DNA of 64,000 bases from Halomonas sp. Its GTDB lineage: Bacteria > Pseudomonadota > Gammaproteobacteria > Pseudomonadales > Halomonadaceae. Positions 43,054-51,830 of the stretch are shown one piece after another. The stretch lies in contig NZ_DRFS01000008.1 of the NCBI RefSeq assembly GCF_011050415.1, forward strand, positions 62,001-126,000. Reading direction: 5' to 3'. Position numbers and translations under genes: made by a program. The first letter of the stretch is position 1; each line of letters opens with the position of its first letter. The notes below the pieces were generated by a model, which searched no databases, was not told where the DNA came from, and saw nothing but the letters and a program-made list of their open reading frames with translations.

Positions 43054-44211
43054 TTAGACGAGTAGCGCTCTTACCAGCTCTACCCAATAGCGCGCCCCTA
43101 GTGGTAATAGCGCGTCGTTAAAGTCATAGTGCGGGTTATGCAGCGAAGCGGACTCCTCGCCATTGCCCATCCAGATGTAAGCCCCCGGCCGCTCGGCAAG
43201 TAGGAACGAGAAATCCTCAGAAGCCATGCTCGGTGGCGGGTTGCGGATTACATTGTCTTGGCCTAATAAACGCTCCAGCACCGCGGCGCAGTGTTGAGCA
43301 TTCTCCGGGGTATTGATGGTAGCGGGGTAGCAGCGCTGGTAATCCAGCTCAACGGTTAAACCGTGAAACTCGGCTAAGCTGGCAATCGCCTGTTTAAAGC
43401 GCGCCTCTAAATGCTCCTTAAGCGCCATATCAAAACAGCGCAGCGTGCCACGCAGCGCTACCTGCTCGGGAATCACATTAAACGTATCCCCTGCATTAAT
43501 GCTGGTAAAACTCAGCACCGCCGATTTATCCGGTGGCGTTTCGCGGCTCACCAACCCTTGCAGTTGACTGATCAATTGACAGCTTGCCAGCACCGTATCG
43601 ATGCCTAAGTGCGGCATCGCCGCGTGGCAGCCTTTACCGGTTAACGTCAGGCTGAAAATATCAAACGCGGCCATCACGTCGGTATCATGTACCGCCGCGA
43701 CCCCCACCGGCAGCCCAGGCCAGTTATGTAGCCCGTACACGGCATCCATCGGGAAGCGTTCAAACAGCCCTTCTTCGACCATCACTCGGCCGCCGCCGGC
43801 GTTCTCTTCGGCGGGCTGAAAGATAAATACCACTCGGCCTTTGAAATCCAGCTGCTGCTTTAGCGCCCAGGCAGCGCCTAACAGCATAGTGGTATGGCCA
43901 TCATGGCCACAGGCGTGCATTTTTCCAGGTGTTTGCGAGGCGTAGGCAAGCGCAGTCTCTTCGCGAATGTCCAGGGCGTCGATATCGGCCCGCAGGCCGA
44001 TGGTTTTGCCTTCGCCTTGGTCACCATCCAAGGCAGCCACCACCCCTGTGCCTGCGATTCCAGTGGTCACTTCAAAGCCCCACTCTGTCAGTAACGCTGC
44101 AATGCGCGCGCTGGTGCGGTGCTCCTCAAAAGCCGTTTCAGGATGCTGGTGGAAATCGTGGCGCCAAGCGGCGAGCTCAGCGTTATCCGGTAACTTAATA
44201 GAAGCAGTCAT
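43054..44211 (-). CDS. M20 family amidohydrolase (hippurate hydrolase-like)
   Basis: 385-aa metallo-amidohydrolase. The metal-binding cysteine/histidine motif is in MHACGHDGHTTMLLGAAWAL, the glutamate pair in FIFQPAEENAGGGRVMVEEG, the histidine in VYGLHNWPGLPVGVAA, and the C-terminal histidine in SLHNPHYDFNDALLPLGARYWV. The lid domain spans about residues 185-300. Such enzymes cleave N-acyl amino acids. It lies 10 bases after a small membrane-protein gene, so uptake by the DUF3100 pair followed by deacylation is a sensible model. The acyl group is unknown. Confidence 0.9.
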   Translation of the reverse strand: MTASIKLPDNAELAAWRHDFHQHPETAFEEHRTSARIAALLTEWGFEVTTGIAGTGVVAALDGDQGEGKTIGLRADIDALDIREETALAYASQTPGKMHACGHDGHTTMLLGAAWALKQQLDFKGRVVFIFQPAEENAGGGRVMVEEGLFERFPMDAVYGLHNWPGLPVGVAAVHDTDVMAAFDIFSLTLTGKGCHAAMPHLGIDTVLASCQLISQLQGLVSRETPPDKSAVLSFTSINAGDTFNVIPEQVALRGTLRCFDMALKEHLEARFKQAIASLAEFHGLTVELDYQRCYPATINTPENAQHCAAVLERLLGQDNVIRNPPPSMASEDFSFLLAERPGAYIWMGNGEESASLHNPHYDFNDALLPLGARYWVELVRALLV

Positions 44212-44221
44212 CGTCCTCTCC

Positions 44222-44716
44222 TTAAAGCATTATGTGGGCGACGACGGCAGAGCCGATAAAGGTTCCGGTGAATACCAGTAAAGCCACGATCACCAGCTTC
44301 CAGCCCGTTTGCTTGAACATAGCAAACTCACGGCCGGTTAGCGCCAACCCGGCATAGGCCAATACCGGCGTGACCACCGCCAGAAAATCCACCTCAGCCA
44401 GCCGTGCAATGATCCAGCCATTACCGGGGAAGAACGGCAGCGTCGCAATAATGCTGATCAGTGATACCCAGGCCACGCTAGGCAGGTAAAAGGGACATAC
44501 CCGGCCAATCACCAAGCCGATGATGACCATGGTGTAAAGAATTAGCATACCGGGCAGCGCGTCTAACAAAGGCGACCCATTGACCACATTACTAAACCAG
44601 GCCGCGACACACACCGCCGCCAGCACCAGGGCCGTTTTGCCCAGTTGGTTTTCAGGGCGCAGCTCTTTTAAAGCTTCAGCATCAAACTGATCAACGCTGC
44701 TTTCATGGGTTTTCAT
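44222..44716 (-). CDS. Small integral membrane protein, partner of DUF3100 protein
   Basis: 164-aa membrane protein with an N-terminal cytoplasmic stretch (about 25 residues) then about five hydrophobic segments: GKTALVLAAVCVAAWF, LDALPGMLILYTMVIIGLVIGRV, SVAWVSLISIIATLPFF, FLAVVTPVLAYAGLALTG and KLVIVALLVFTGTFIGSAVVAHIM. It overlaps the DUF3100 gene by 14 bases, so the two are probably one transporter, like the small and large halves of a two-component permease. Family name not recognised. Confidence 0.75.
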   Translation of the reverse strand: MKTHESSVDQFDAEALKELRPENQLGKTALVLAAVCVAAWFSNVVNGSPLLDALPGMLILYTMVIIGLVIGRVCPFYLPSVAWVSLISIIATLPFFPGNGWIIARLAEVDFLAVVTPVLAYAGLALTGREFAMFKQTGWKLVIVALLVFTGTFIGSAVVAHIML

Positions 44717-45521
44717 GACGAATCTCCTGACGCGAGCCTTTTAAGCGCTTATACATCCACTCGGTAATCGGTAGCGCGATAAATAGTGAGATATACAGAC
44801 CGGTGGCATAAGTGAGCAGGTTACTTGCCCCTGCAAAGGCCAGTAGTTCATCACGGGACCCTGGAACGGCTTCCGCTAGCGCCGCCGAACATGCCGCTAC
44901 CATACTGCCACTGCCCACACCGCAGGCCATGGCCAAGGCACGAATATCGAGAATATCCAGCGAAGCGATATAGCCCGCCATCAATGCGAAATAGAGCGTA
45001 CCGAACATGGTGCCTACGACGTAGACGCCCATAATGCCGATACCCTCGGGGCTTCTTAGGCCGTAACGGTCTGAAATAATGGCAATATTGGGTTCGCGAG
45101 CAATCGAGTAGGTAGCGCCAATCGCTTCGCGGCCCATTTTGAGCACTAATACTGCAAAGGGCAGTGCTATTAGCATGGTGCCGAGATTACCCAGCTCCTG
45201 AAGAATCAACGCCGGCCCTGCGGCAATGATCTGCTCAATCGCCGGGCCAATGGTGGAACCGAACTTGGCAATAAACGGCAAAATAGCGATCAGAATAATC
45301 GGGCCCGCCGCATTGCTGACAGGCTTGGGAACCACTTTGCCCATTGCCGAAAAAAGGTGGGGGTTAAACAGCACGCCAATCACAAAGGCGTATAGCAGCG
45401 GTAGTAAGAGTAGTGTTCCCGGCCCGAGCGGAATTCGTACGATGCCTATCCACTCAGCAAACATCGACGTCACAATCACCATTAAGTGAAGACGCCAGTC
45501 CAGCAGTAGCTTGAGATCCAT
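44703..45521 (-). CDS. DUF3100 family membrane protein, putative transporter
   Basis: 272-aa membrane protein with about eight hydrophobic segments. It has IVRIPLGPGTLLLLPLLYAFVIGVLFNP near the N-terminus, AAGPALILQELGNLGTMLIALPFAVLVLKMG in the middle, and a glycine/serine-rich ALAMACGVGSGSMVAACSAALAE that looks like a substrate or ion site. It is the first gene of the operon ending in the aldehyde dehydrogenase. I recall DUF3100 proteins next to amidohydrolases; a role in uptake of an N-acyl compound is inference. Confidence 0.78.
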   Translation of the reverse strand: MDLKLLLDWRLHLMVIVTSMFAEWIGIVRIPLGPGTLLLLPLLYAFVIGVLFNPHLFSAMGKVVPKPVSNAAGPIILIAILPFIAKFGSTIGPAIEQIIAAGPALILQELGNLGTMLIALPFAVLVLKMGREAIGATYSIAREPNIAIISDRYGLRSPEGIGIMGVYVVGTMFGTLYFALMAGYIASLDILDIRALAMACGVGSGSMVAACSAALAEAVPGSRDELLAFAGASNLLTYATGLYISLFIALPITEWMYKRLKGSRQEIRHENP

Positions 45522-45757
45522 TAGAATGATCCTGTTTTTTTTAGAGTCACTTGAGTATCGAAAAAGTTAGCGTTCCAATCATAGGACTTTAGTGCGCTAT
45601 TTTTTAGAACACAGGTAAGGCAGCTTCATTTCGATAGTGTGGCAACAGTATGAAAAAATCGTTAAAACGTTGACTGAACAGATAGCGACAAACGCCACTG
45701 CAACCTTCTATACTACTTGCTTATACTAAAGTCTAATAATCACTCATAAGAGACGAT

Positions 45758-47962
45758 ATGCCCATTTCATTGCCGCTGCGGCGCCTTTGGACCCTTGATA
45801 AATTTGCCTACAGCCTGCGCGTTTTTATAGCGTTCAGCGGTGCCCTGATGCTTAGCGGTCTAATGGGTGATGTCGCACTGGTAATCCCACTGTTTCTAGG
45901 CATTATCGCCTGTGCGCTGTCTGAAACTGACGACAGCTGGCAGGGTCGCTTTCAGGCCCTGTTAGTAACGCTGGTCTGCTTTACATCGGCGTCTTTTATC
46001 GTGCAGTGGCTGTTTCCTTGGCCGTGGCTATTTGTTGTCGGGCTGGGCATTTCCACCTTTACCCTGATTATGCTCGGTGCCATCGGCCAACGTTACGCCA
46101 CGATTGCCTCTGGCACGCTGATTCTATCCATCTACTCAATGATCAATATTGAACAGCACGGCGGCGTAGATGCGGATGTCGCAACGCGCCAACTGCTGCT
46201 GTTGGCCGGAGCAGCGTGGTACGGATTAATTTCCGTAGTGTGGTGCGCGCTGTTTTCCCGCCAGCCGGTTAAACAGAGCATGGCGCGCGTATATAAAGCG
46301 CTAGGTGAGTTTTTGATTCTGAAATCAGCACTATTTGAGCCCGTGCGTGGCGTGGATGTAGAAGCACGCCGAGTAGCGCTGGCGCGGCAAAACGGTAAAG
46401 TCGTTGATGCGCTTAACCAAGCCAAAGAGATGATTTTTAGGCGCTTGGAAGGCCAGCGCGGCGACCGTAAGCTCAATCGCTACCTGCGTATTTACTTTAT
46501 TGCCCAGGATATTCATGAGCGCGCAAGCTCCACCCATTACCCTTATAGCGCGCTCAGCAAAGCATTTTTCCACCATGACGTGCTGTTTCGCTGTCAGCGG
46601 CTACTGGATCAGCAGGGCCGTGCCTGCCGCCAGTTGGCTAAATCGCTACTGCTCAACCGCCCGTTTGATCACCAGCAGAGCGAAGAGGCCCTGGCTGATT
46701 TACACGCCTCGATTGAAAACCTGCGTGACCGAGGCAAGCCCGAATGGCGCCCGCTGCTTTACCCTTTGAGTGCCCTGGCCGAAAACCTGGCTACCTTGGA
46801 AGCCCAGCTTGCCAGCGCCCATAACCCAGATGCCAGCGAGGAGCGACGAGACAGCTCACTTTATGACCGCTCACCCTCAAGCTTGCTGGAAGCGTGGAAG
46901 CGGGTGCGGCTGAACTTTACGCTGGGTTCCCCCACCTTTCGTCATGCGGTGCGACTCTCCATAGCACTGATGACCGGCTACGGATTACTGCAGTGGATTG
47001 ATCCCGAACAGGGCTTCTGGATTCTGCTTACCACGCTGTTTGTGTGCCGCCCCAACTTTGCTACCACGCGGCGATTCTTGTCTCAGCGGATGTTGGGCAC
47101 GGTATTGGGCTTGGTGGTGGGTTGGGCGTCGATCAGCCTGTTTCCGCAGCCACTCGTACAAAGCATGATCGCCGTGGCAGCAGGAGTGTCTTTCTTTGCT
47201 AACCGCGAGAAACATTATGTCATCGCTACCGCCTCTATTACTTTGCTGGTGCTATGCAGCTTCAACCAGGTGGGCGATGGCTTTAACCTGATCATGCCGC
47301 GCCTGTTCGATACCCTGATCGGCTCGTTAATTGCGGGTTTAGCGGTATTTTTCATTCTGCCCGACTGGCAGGGGCGCAGGCTGTATCGCGAGGCCTCCAA
47401 CGCGCTGAATAATCACCGCCGTTATTTAGAGGAGATCATCCACCAGTACGAGGATGGCAAACAGGATGATTTGGCTTACCGCCTGGCCAGGCGCAATGCC
47501 CACAATGCCGATGCAGCGCTCTCCACCCTGCTGACCAATATGCTCCATGAGCCTGGGCACTACCGCAAACTGGATGCAGACAACGGTCTTCGCTTTCTCG
47601 TACTCTCCAACACTCTGCTCAGCCACCTTTCTGCCCTGGGCGCGCACCGCCACCAATTAGCAGAAGATGAAGACGATGCCACATTTGTGCCGGTAGCAAA
47701 GCGCATTGGCGAGCTATTAGGCCAGATTGCAGAACGGTTGAATCAACGCCAACCGATTGAAGCGCTCACGGAACAAGCCGCCGAGCTGCTATCCCAGTTA
47801 GAGGAACAAACCGAGGTGGCTGAGGATGAGCATGCGGTCACGCTCTATCGCCCTATTCAGAGCCAGCTCCGCCTTATTACAGAGCAGCTCGCCCCGCTAG
47901 GCGAGGCCGCCAACCGATTGGTAGGTAGCGAAGCGCCCACCGCCAGCAGTGCCGCGGCTTAA
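45758..47962 (+). CDS. FUSC family membrane protein, YccS/YhfK type
   Basis: 734-aa inner-membrane protein with two blocks of about six membrane segments (residues 20-165 and about 395-520) separated by a helical cytoplasmic domain, and a C-terminal helical cytoplasmic domain. RLSIALMTGYGLLQWIDPEQGFWILLTTLFVCRPNFATTRRFLSQRMLGTVLGLVVGW is the FUSC signature. The helical SRQPVKQSMARVYKALGEFLILKSALFEP is typical of YccS. These proteins are related to aromatic-acid efflux AaeB, but their substrate is unknown. It is divergent from the DUF3100 operon and the last GC-rich gene before the AT-rich island. Confidence 0.88.
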   Translation: MPISLPLRRLWTLDKFAYSLRVFIAFSGALMLSGLMGDVALVIPLFLGIIACALSETDDSWQGRFQALLVTLVCFTSASFIVQWLFPWPWLFVVGLGISTFTLIMLGAIGQRYATIASGTLILSIYSMINIEQHGGVDADVATRQLLLLAGAAWYGLISVVWCALFSRQPVKQSMARVYKALGEFLILKSALFEPVRGVDVEARRVALARQNGKVVDALNQAKEMIFRRLEGQRGDRKLNRYLRIYFIAQDIHERASSTHYPYSALSKAFFHHDVLFRCQRLLDQQGRACRQLAKSLLLNRPFDHQQSEEALADLHASIENLRDRGKPEWRPLLYPLSALAENLATLEAQLASAHNPDASEERRDSSLYDRSPSSLLEAWKRVRLNFTLGSPTFRHAVRLSIALMTGYGLLQWIDPEQGFWILLTTLFVCRPNFATTRRFLSQRMLGTVLGLVVGWASISLFPQPLVQSMIAVAAGVSFFANREKHYVIATASITLLVLCSFNQVGDGFNLIMPRLFDTLIGSLIAGLAVFFILPDWQGRRLYREASNALNNHRRYLEEIIHQYEDGKQDDLAYRLARRNAHNADAALSTLLTNMLHEPGHYRKLDADNGLRFLVLSNTLLSHLSALGAHRHQLAEDEDDATFVPVAKRIGELLGQIAERLNQRQPIEALTEQAAELLSQLEEQTEVAEDEHAVTLYRPIQSQLRLITEQLAPLGEAANRLVGSEAPTASSAAA

Positions 47963-48326
47963 ACCTGCCCATAGCGCTTACAGAAGCTTACAACCCGCAT
48001 TACTCTTTACTGCGCATATCAACCTGCCCGTGCCCTCAATCTACTTTTCGTAAGCTATATCTTAAAATTTTGTAAGCTAAAGATTACTCATGTAAGAAAT
48101 TTCTTACATATTTGTTAGCCGACAACTGAAAAAAAGCATAAAAAAAAAACCTTAAGCCTCTGATTTAAATTAAATTAACTTAAATGACACATAAAGTAGT
48201 TTTAGAAAAATTCTCAGCTAGTCATTTTTAGAAAATTTGATGGTCTTATTATTGTAATGATTTTGAAAAATTTCACTATCATGCTGGCTATAAATAAACT
48301 TCATCAGATTTTAGCTGGAGGTAAAT
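47963..48326. other. AT-rich intergenic region at left edge of island
   Basis: No gene. Base composition changes sharply here, becoming strongly AT-rich. It contains a perfect 18-base palindrome at 48091-48108, TAAGCTA repeats (about 48051-48080), poly-A tracts near 48128-48150 and presumably the promoter of the LysE gene. No tRNA or integrase site was recognised. Confidence 0.55.
48091..48108. promoter_or_regulatory. Perfect palindrome upstream of LysE gene
   Basis: TGTAAGAAATTTCTTACA, an uninterrupted 18-base palindrome about 220 bases upstream of the LysE gene. It could be an operator; it lacks a loop for an efficient terminator. Confidence 0.45.
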
Positions 48327-48947
48327 ATGAGTTTTAGTATATGGCTAACATTTTTAATGGCTTCAATTTTTATTAGCTTATCGCCAGGCGCGGGAGCCAT
48401 TAAAACTATGAACAGCGGTATGAACTACGGCTTTAGATCCGCAATTCCTACTATTTTTGGTTTGCAGCTCGGGTATGGCATACAGATTTTTATTGTAGCT
48501 ATTGGCCTTGGAGCTATCATTGCCTCATCCACAGCTTCATTCTTAATCATAAAATGGGGGGGCGTATTATACTTAATATGGTTAGGTATCCAAAAATGGA
48601 AATCAGCAGAGAGATTAGTAACAATTGAAAACAAGGTAGAAAACCAAAAAAAACAATTTTGGCAATCTGCATTTGTCAACTTAACAAACCCCAAGGCCAC
48701 GGTTTTCCTAGTCGCTCTATTTCCTCAGTTTTTAACTAGTAATAATACATCGCATGAGACTCAGCTTCTCTTAATGGCCGCAACCCTCCTTATAGTTGAT
48801 CTAGCCGTTATGTTTTTTTATGCAGCGTTGGCAAGCCACTTAAAGAGCTTCATAAAGTCTGAGCCACGAATGAAGCTTATCAACAGAGTATTCGGTTCAT
48901 TTTTTATATTCGCTGGAATTGCTTTAGCTGCCTATCAAAAAAATTAA
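48327..48947 (+). CDS. LysE/RhtB family amino-acid exporter
   Basis: 206-aa exporter with about six hydrophobic segments. ISLSPGAGAIKTMNSGMNYGFRSAIPTIFGLQLGY is the LysE/RhtB signature, WGGVLYLIWLGIQKW ends helix 3, and FVNLTNPKATVFLVALFPQFL is the conserved helix-4 region. GGAG precedes the ATG. Members export lysine, homoserine, threonine and other amino acids. AT-rich codon use matches the island genes. It lies 107 bases upstream of phnC in the same direction and could relieve build-up of an amino acid made or handled by the island. Confidence 0.88.
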   Translation: MSFSIWLTFLMASIFISLSPGAGAIKTMNSGMNYGFRSAIPTIFGLQLGYGIQIFIVAIGLGAIIASSTASFLIIKWGGVLYLIWLGIQKWKSAERLVTIENKVENQKKQFWQSAFVNLTNPKATVFLVALFPQFLTSNNTSHETQLLLMAATLLIVDLAVMFFYAALASHLKSFIKSEPRMKLINRVFGSFFIFAGIALAAYQKN

Positions 48948-49054
48948 ATAGTACAACTTTGTTATTAAATAATTATCTACCTATAGACCCAAATACTATA
49001 CGAATTTTTCATTAGCCAACAAGACATACCGATATTAAAAAATGAGATAAGCAT

Positions 49055-49879
49055 ATGACGACAACTATTAAGGTAGAAGGGATTAATAAAACTTATGGAA
49101 CTCATGAGGCATTGAGTCAGATTGAATTCACCATTGATAAAGGAGAAATCGTAACACTCATTGGCCCATCGGGATCAGGCAAATCAACTTTGCTAAGGCA
49201 TCTTATTGGCTTGACTAAAGCTGATCGGCAATCTCCAGGCCAAGTCGAAGTACTAGGGCACGTGCTACAACGCCAAGGTCGCTTTGTAGCTCAAGGCCGA
49301 GATTACCGACGCCGCAGCGGTTATATCTTTCAACAGTTCAACCTTGTTGGTCGCTTGAGCGTGATGACTAATGTCTTGATAGGGCATCTAGGAGCAATGC
49401 CAAGATGGCGATCGTTAACTGGGCGCTTCACAAACAATGAACAAACCCTAGCACTCAGAGCGATGGAGAGAGTTGGTATTAAAAGCCTAGCAGATCAGCG
49501 CGCCAACACTCTTTCAGGTGGGCAGATGCAAAGGGTAGCCATCGCCCGGGCTCTCGTTCAGGATGCCGAAGTTATCTTTGCCGACGAGCCCATCGCTTCT
49601 CTAGATCCCCGCAGTGCTCGCGAGGTAATGGAGATTCTCCAGCGTATTAATCATGAGGATGGAAGGACTGTTGTTATCACCTTACATCAAGTTGATGTTG
49701 CACGCCGCTATTGTCGTAGAGCAATCGCTCTCAAGGAAGGAAGGCTCTATTACGACGGCCCGATGGAAGGGTTAACGGATGATCTTCTACAAGGGCTTTA
49801 TGAAAACAATGGACTAGACGAAATAAACCCAAGCAACGTTTCATCTGCGCTTTCTACACCACTACACACTGTGAGCTAA
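49055..49879 (+). CDS. phnC: Phosphonate ABC transporter ATPase PhnC
   Basis: 274-aa ATPase. Walker A is [20 protein letters not shown]-loop is [29 protein letters not shown], signature is [20 protein letters not shown], Walker B is [21 protein letters not shown], and the switch histidine is in [24 protein letters not shown]. The Q-loop and following NVLIGHLG are typical of PhnC. It energises uptake through PhnE. It is first of phnC-phnD-phnE-IMPase. No Pho box was found upstream, unlike pstC and phoB. Composition is less AT-rich than the downstream genes but distinct from the backbone. Confidence 0.95.
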   Translation: MTTTIKVEGINKTYGTHEALSQIEFTIDKGEIVTLIGPSGSGKSTLLRHLIGLTKADRQSPGQVEVLGHVLQRQGRFVAQGRDYRRRSGYIFQQFNLVGRLSVMTNVLIGHLGAMPRWRSLTGRFTNNEQTLALRAMERVGIKSLADQRANTLSGGQMQRVAIARALVQDAEVIFADEPIASLDPRSAREVMEILQRINHEDGRTVVITLHQVDVARRYCRRAIALKEGRLYYDGPMEGLTDDLLQGLYENNGLDEINPSNVSSALSTPLHTVS

Positions 49880-49905
49880 ATCTATTGACCACTAAGGAGA
49901 ATCAA

Positions 49906-50931
49906 ATGTTTGTATCACAACTTCGTCGCACTACTTTACTACTGACTGCCAGCATAGGCTTATTAAGTAGCGGTCTCGCATATTCAGAAGTAGAGACAAT
50001 CAGGTTTGGTATCACTTCCACTGAGTCGAGCCAAAATCAAGCCGATCAGTGGCAACCCTTTCTAGATGATATGTCCAATGCATTGGGGGTTGATGTCGAG
50101 CCTTTCTTTGCCACAGATTATGCAGCTGTAATTCAGGCAATGCGCTTCGACAAAATTGACCTTGCTTGGTACGGAAATAAATCAGCCATGGAAGCAGTTG
50201 ACCGTGCTAACGGAGAAATTTTTGCTCAAACAGTATCCTCTGATGGTGACCAAGGATATTGGGGACTTATGATTGTCAACCAAGATAGCCCCTACAACTC
50301 CATCGATGAAATTCTTGAAAATGCTAATGAGTTAACCTTCGGTAACGGAGATCCTAATTCAACATCAGGATTTTTGGTGCCTGGTTATTATGTCTTTGCT
50401 GAAAATAATGTTGACCCGAGAACAGCCTTCAGACGTACACTCAACTCAAACCATGAGACAAATGCCCTTACTGTCGCCAACGGCCAAGTTGATGTCGCCA
50501 CCTTCAGTACAGACAGTATGAAGCGCTTAGAAATTAACCATCCCGACAAAGCAGCTCAATTAAAAATTATTTGGGAATCACCTCTCATACCATCCGATCC
50601 ACTTGTCTGGCGCAGCGACTTAGAACAAGGAATTAAAGATAGTTTAAGACAATTTATCTTGAGCTATGGAGATACAGCCGCACAGCGAGAAGTTCTGGAA
50701 CCAATGAATTGGTCTGGCTTTGCAGCATCTGACAACGACCAATTGTTGCCGATACGTCAACTAGAGCTTTTTAGGGAACGCTCTCAAATATCGTCTGATA
50801 ATTCGCTAGATGGCGAAGCCAAAAAAGCAAGACTTTCAGAGATCGATGCTCAGCTCGAAACTTTGAACAACCGTATAGAATTGCTAGAAGAAGACTCGCT
50901 AAATAACTCTACTGCTATGATAACTCATTGA
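49906..50931 (+). CDS. phnD: Phosphonate-binding periplasmic protein PhnD
   Basis: About 341-aa periplasmic receptor starting at ATG 49906 behind AAGGAGA; an earlier in-frame TTG is poorer. A Sec signal peptide ends near GLAYS-EVE. The mature protein is strikingly close to E. coli PhnD: FGITSTESSQNQADQWQPFL, FFATDYAAVIQAMRF, LAWYGNKSAMEAVDRANG, LTFGNGDPNSTSGFLVPGYYVF with the STS phosphonate-binding loop, NSNHETNALTVANGQVDVAT and SPLIPSDPLVWR. The residues that bind the phosphonate group and amine of 2-aminoethylphosphonate in E. coli PhnD appear conserved, so a phosphonate or close analogue is the expected ligand. Confidence 0.95.
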   Translation: MFVSQLRRTTLLLTASIGLLSSGLAYSEVETIRFGITSTESSQNQADQWQPFLDDMSNALGVDVEPFFATDYAAVIQAMRFDKIDLAWYGNKSAMEAVDRANGEIFAQTVSSDGDQGYWGLMIVNQDSPYNSIDEILENANELTFGNGDPNSTSGFLVPGYYVFAENNVDPRTAFRRTLNSNHETNALTVANGQVDVATFSTDSMKRLEINHPDKAAQLKIIWESPLIPSDPLVWRSDLEQGIKDSLRQFILSYGDTAAQREVLEPMNWSGFAASDNDQLLPIRQLELFRERSQISSDNSLDGEAKKARLSEIDAQLETLNNRIELLEEDSLNNSTAMITH

Positions 50932-50982
50932 TATCATGAGCAATTAGGGACGGGACTACCGCCCCATTAACGGAGCTATCAA

Positions 50983-51777
50983 ATGAATTCTACACTAACT
51001 CCCGATGCTGAAGTCTTCGGCAAGAAATTTAGTTGGTGGCAACTACTGGGCTGGATCATAACTTTCTTCTTACTTGCCTGGGCCTGGGAGGGTGCTGAAA
51101 TAGCGCCTGGGCAGTTAGTAGCTAATGCTGGGAATATGGCAACTCTGTCTGGCGACTTTTTTCCACCAAGTTTAAGGCACCTTGGATACTATATCGATCA
51201 GATGCTGGTAACAATTCAAATTGCTATATGGGGTACCTTTCTAGCAGTTCTATTTGCAATACCATTCGGCTTGCTTTCATCAGAAAACCTCGCTCCACGG
51301 TGGATTAATCAACCAGTAAGACGGCTAATGGATGCGTGTCGAGCAATAAACGAACTTGTTTTCGCTATGCTCTTCGTAGTAGCTGTAGGTTTGGGACCGT
51401 TTGCAGGCACAATGGCTTTGTTCGTACATACGACTGGGGTGTTAGCTAAACTTTTTTCGGAAGCGGTCGAAGCTGCTGACGCAGGACCCATGGAAGGAGT
51501 ACGCGTTACTGGTGCTGGACGCATTGAGGAGATCATATTTGGCTTGATTCCTCAGGTTCTGCCGTTGTGGATCTCTGTCAGCCTTTACCGATTCGAATCC
51601 AATATACGCTCCGCAACAGTGCTTGGAATGGTAGGTGGTGGTGGTATTGGTGTGGCTCTATGGGAAACTATGCGTGGCTTCCAATACACAGAGACCGCTA
51701 CCATTATGCTAGTAATAATATTCTCAGTAACGCTGTTGGACATGGTTTCTCAATGGGTTAGAAAACGATTTATTTAA
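50983..51777 (+). CDS. phnE: Phosphonate ABC transporter permease PhnE
   Basis: 264-aa permease with about six hydrophobic segments. An N-terminal helix ([15 protein letters not shown]) is followed by the TM core: [57 protein letters not shown], and the EAA loop [53 protein letters not shown] near the C-terminus is standard for PhnE. It lies 51 bases after phnD and 53 bases before the phosphatase gene, so the four genes probably share a transcript. Confidence 0.95.
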   Translation: MNSTLTPDAEVFGKKFSWWQLLGWIITFFLLAWAWEGAEIAPGQLVANAGNMATLSGDFFPPSLRHLGYYIDQMLVTIQIAIWGTFLAVLFAIPFGLLSSENLAPRWINQPVRRLMDACRAINELVFAMLFVVAVGLGPFAGTMALFVHTTGVLAKLFSEAVEAADAGPMEGVRVTGAGRIEEIIFGLIPQVLPLWISVSLYRFESNIRSATVLGMVGGGGIGVALWETMRGFQYTETATIMLVIIFSVTLLDMVSQWVRKRFI

Positions 51778-51830
51778 AACGTTCCTTGAATCACATAGAG
51801 CTAACAAGTTTAATTCAACAGGCCTAGACC

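Noticed and set aside
47963..48326. Integrase or tRNA attachment site at the island edge
   Set aside because: No integrase frame, tRNA gene or clear direct repeat with the right edge near 56.05 kb could be seen by eye.
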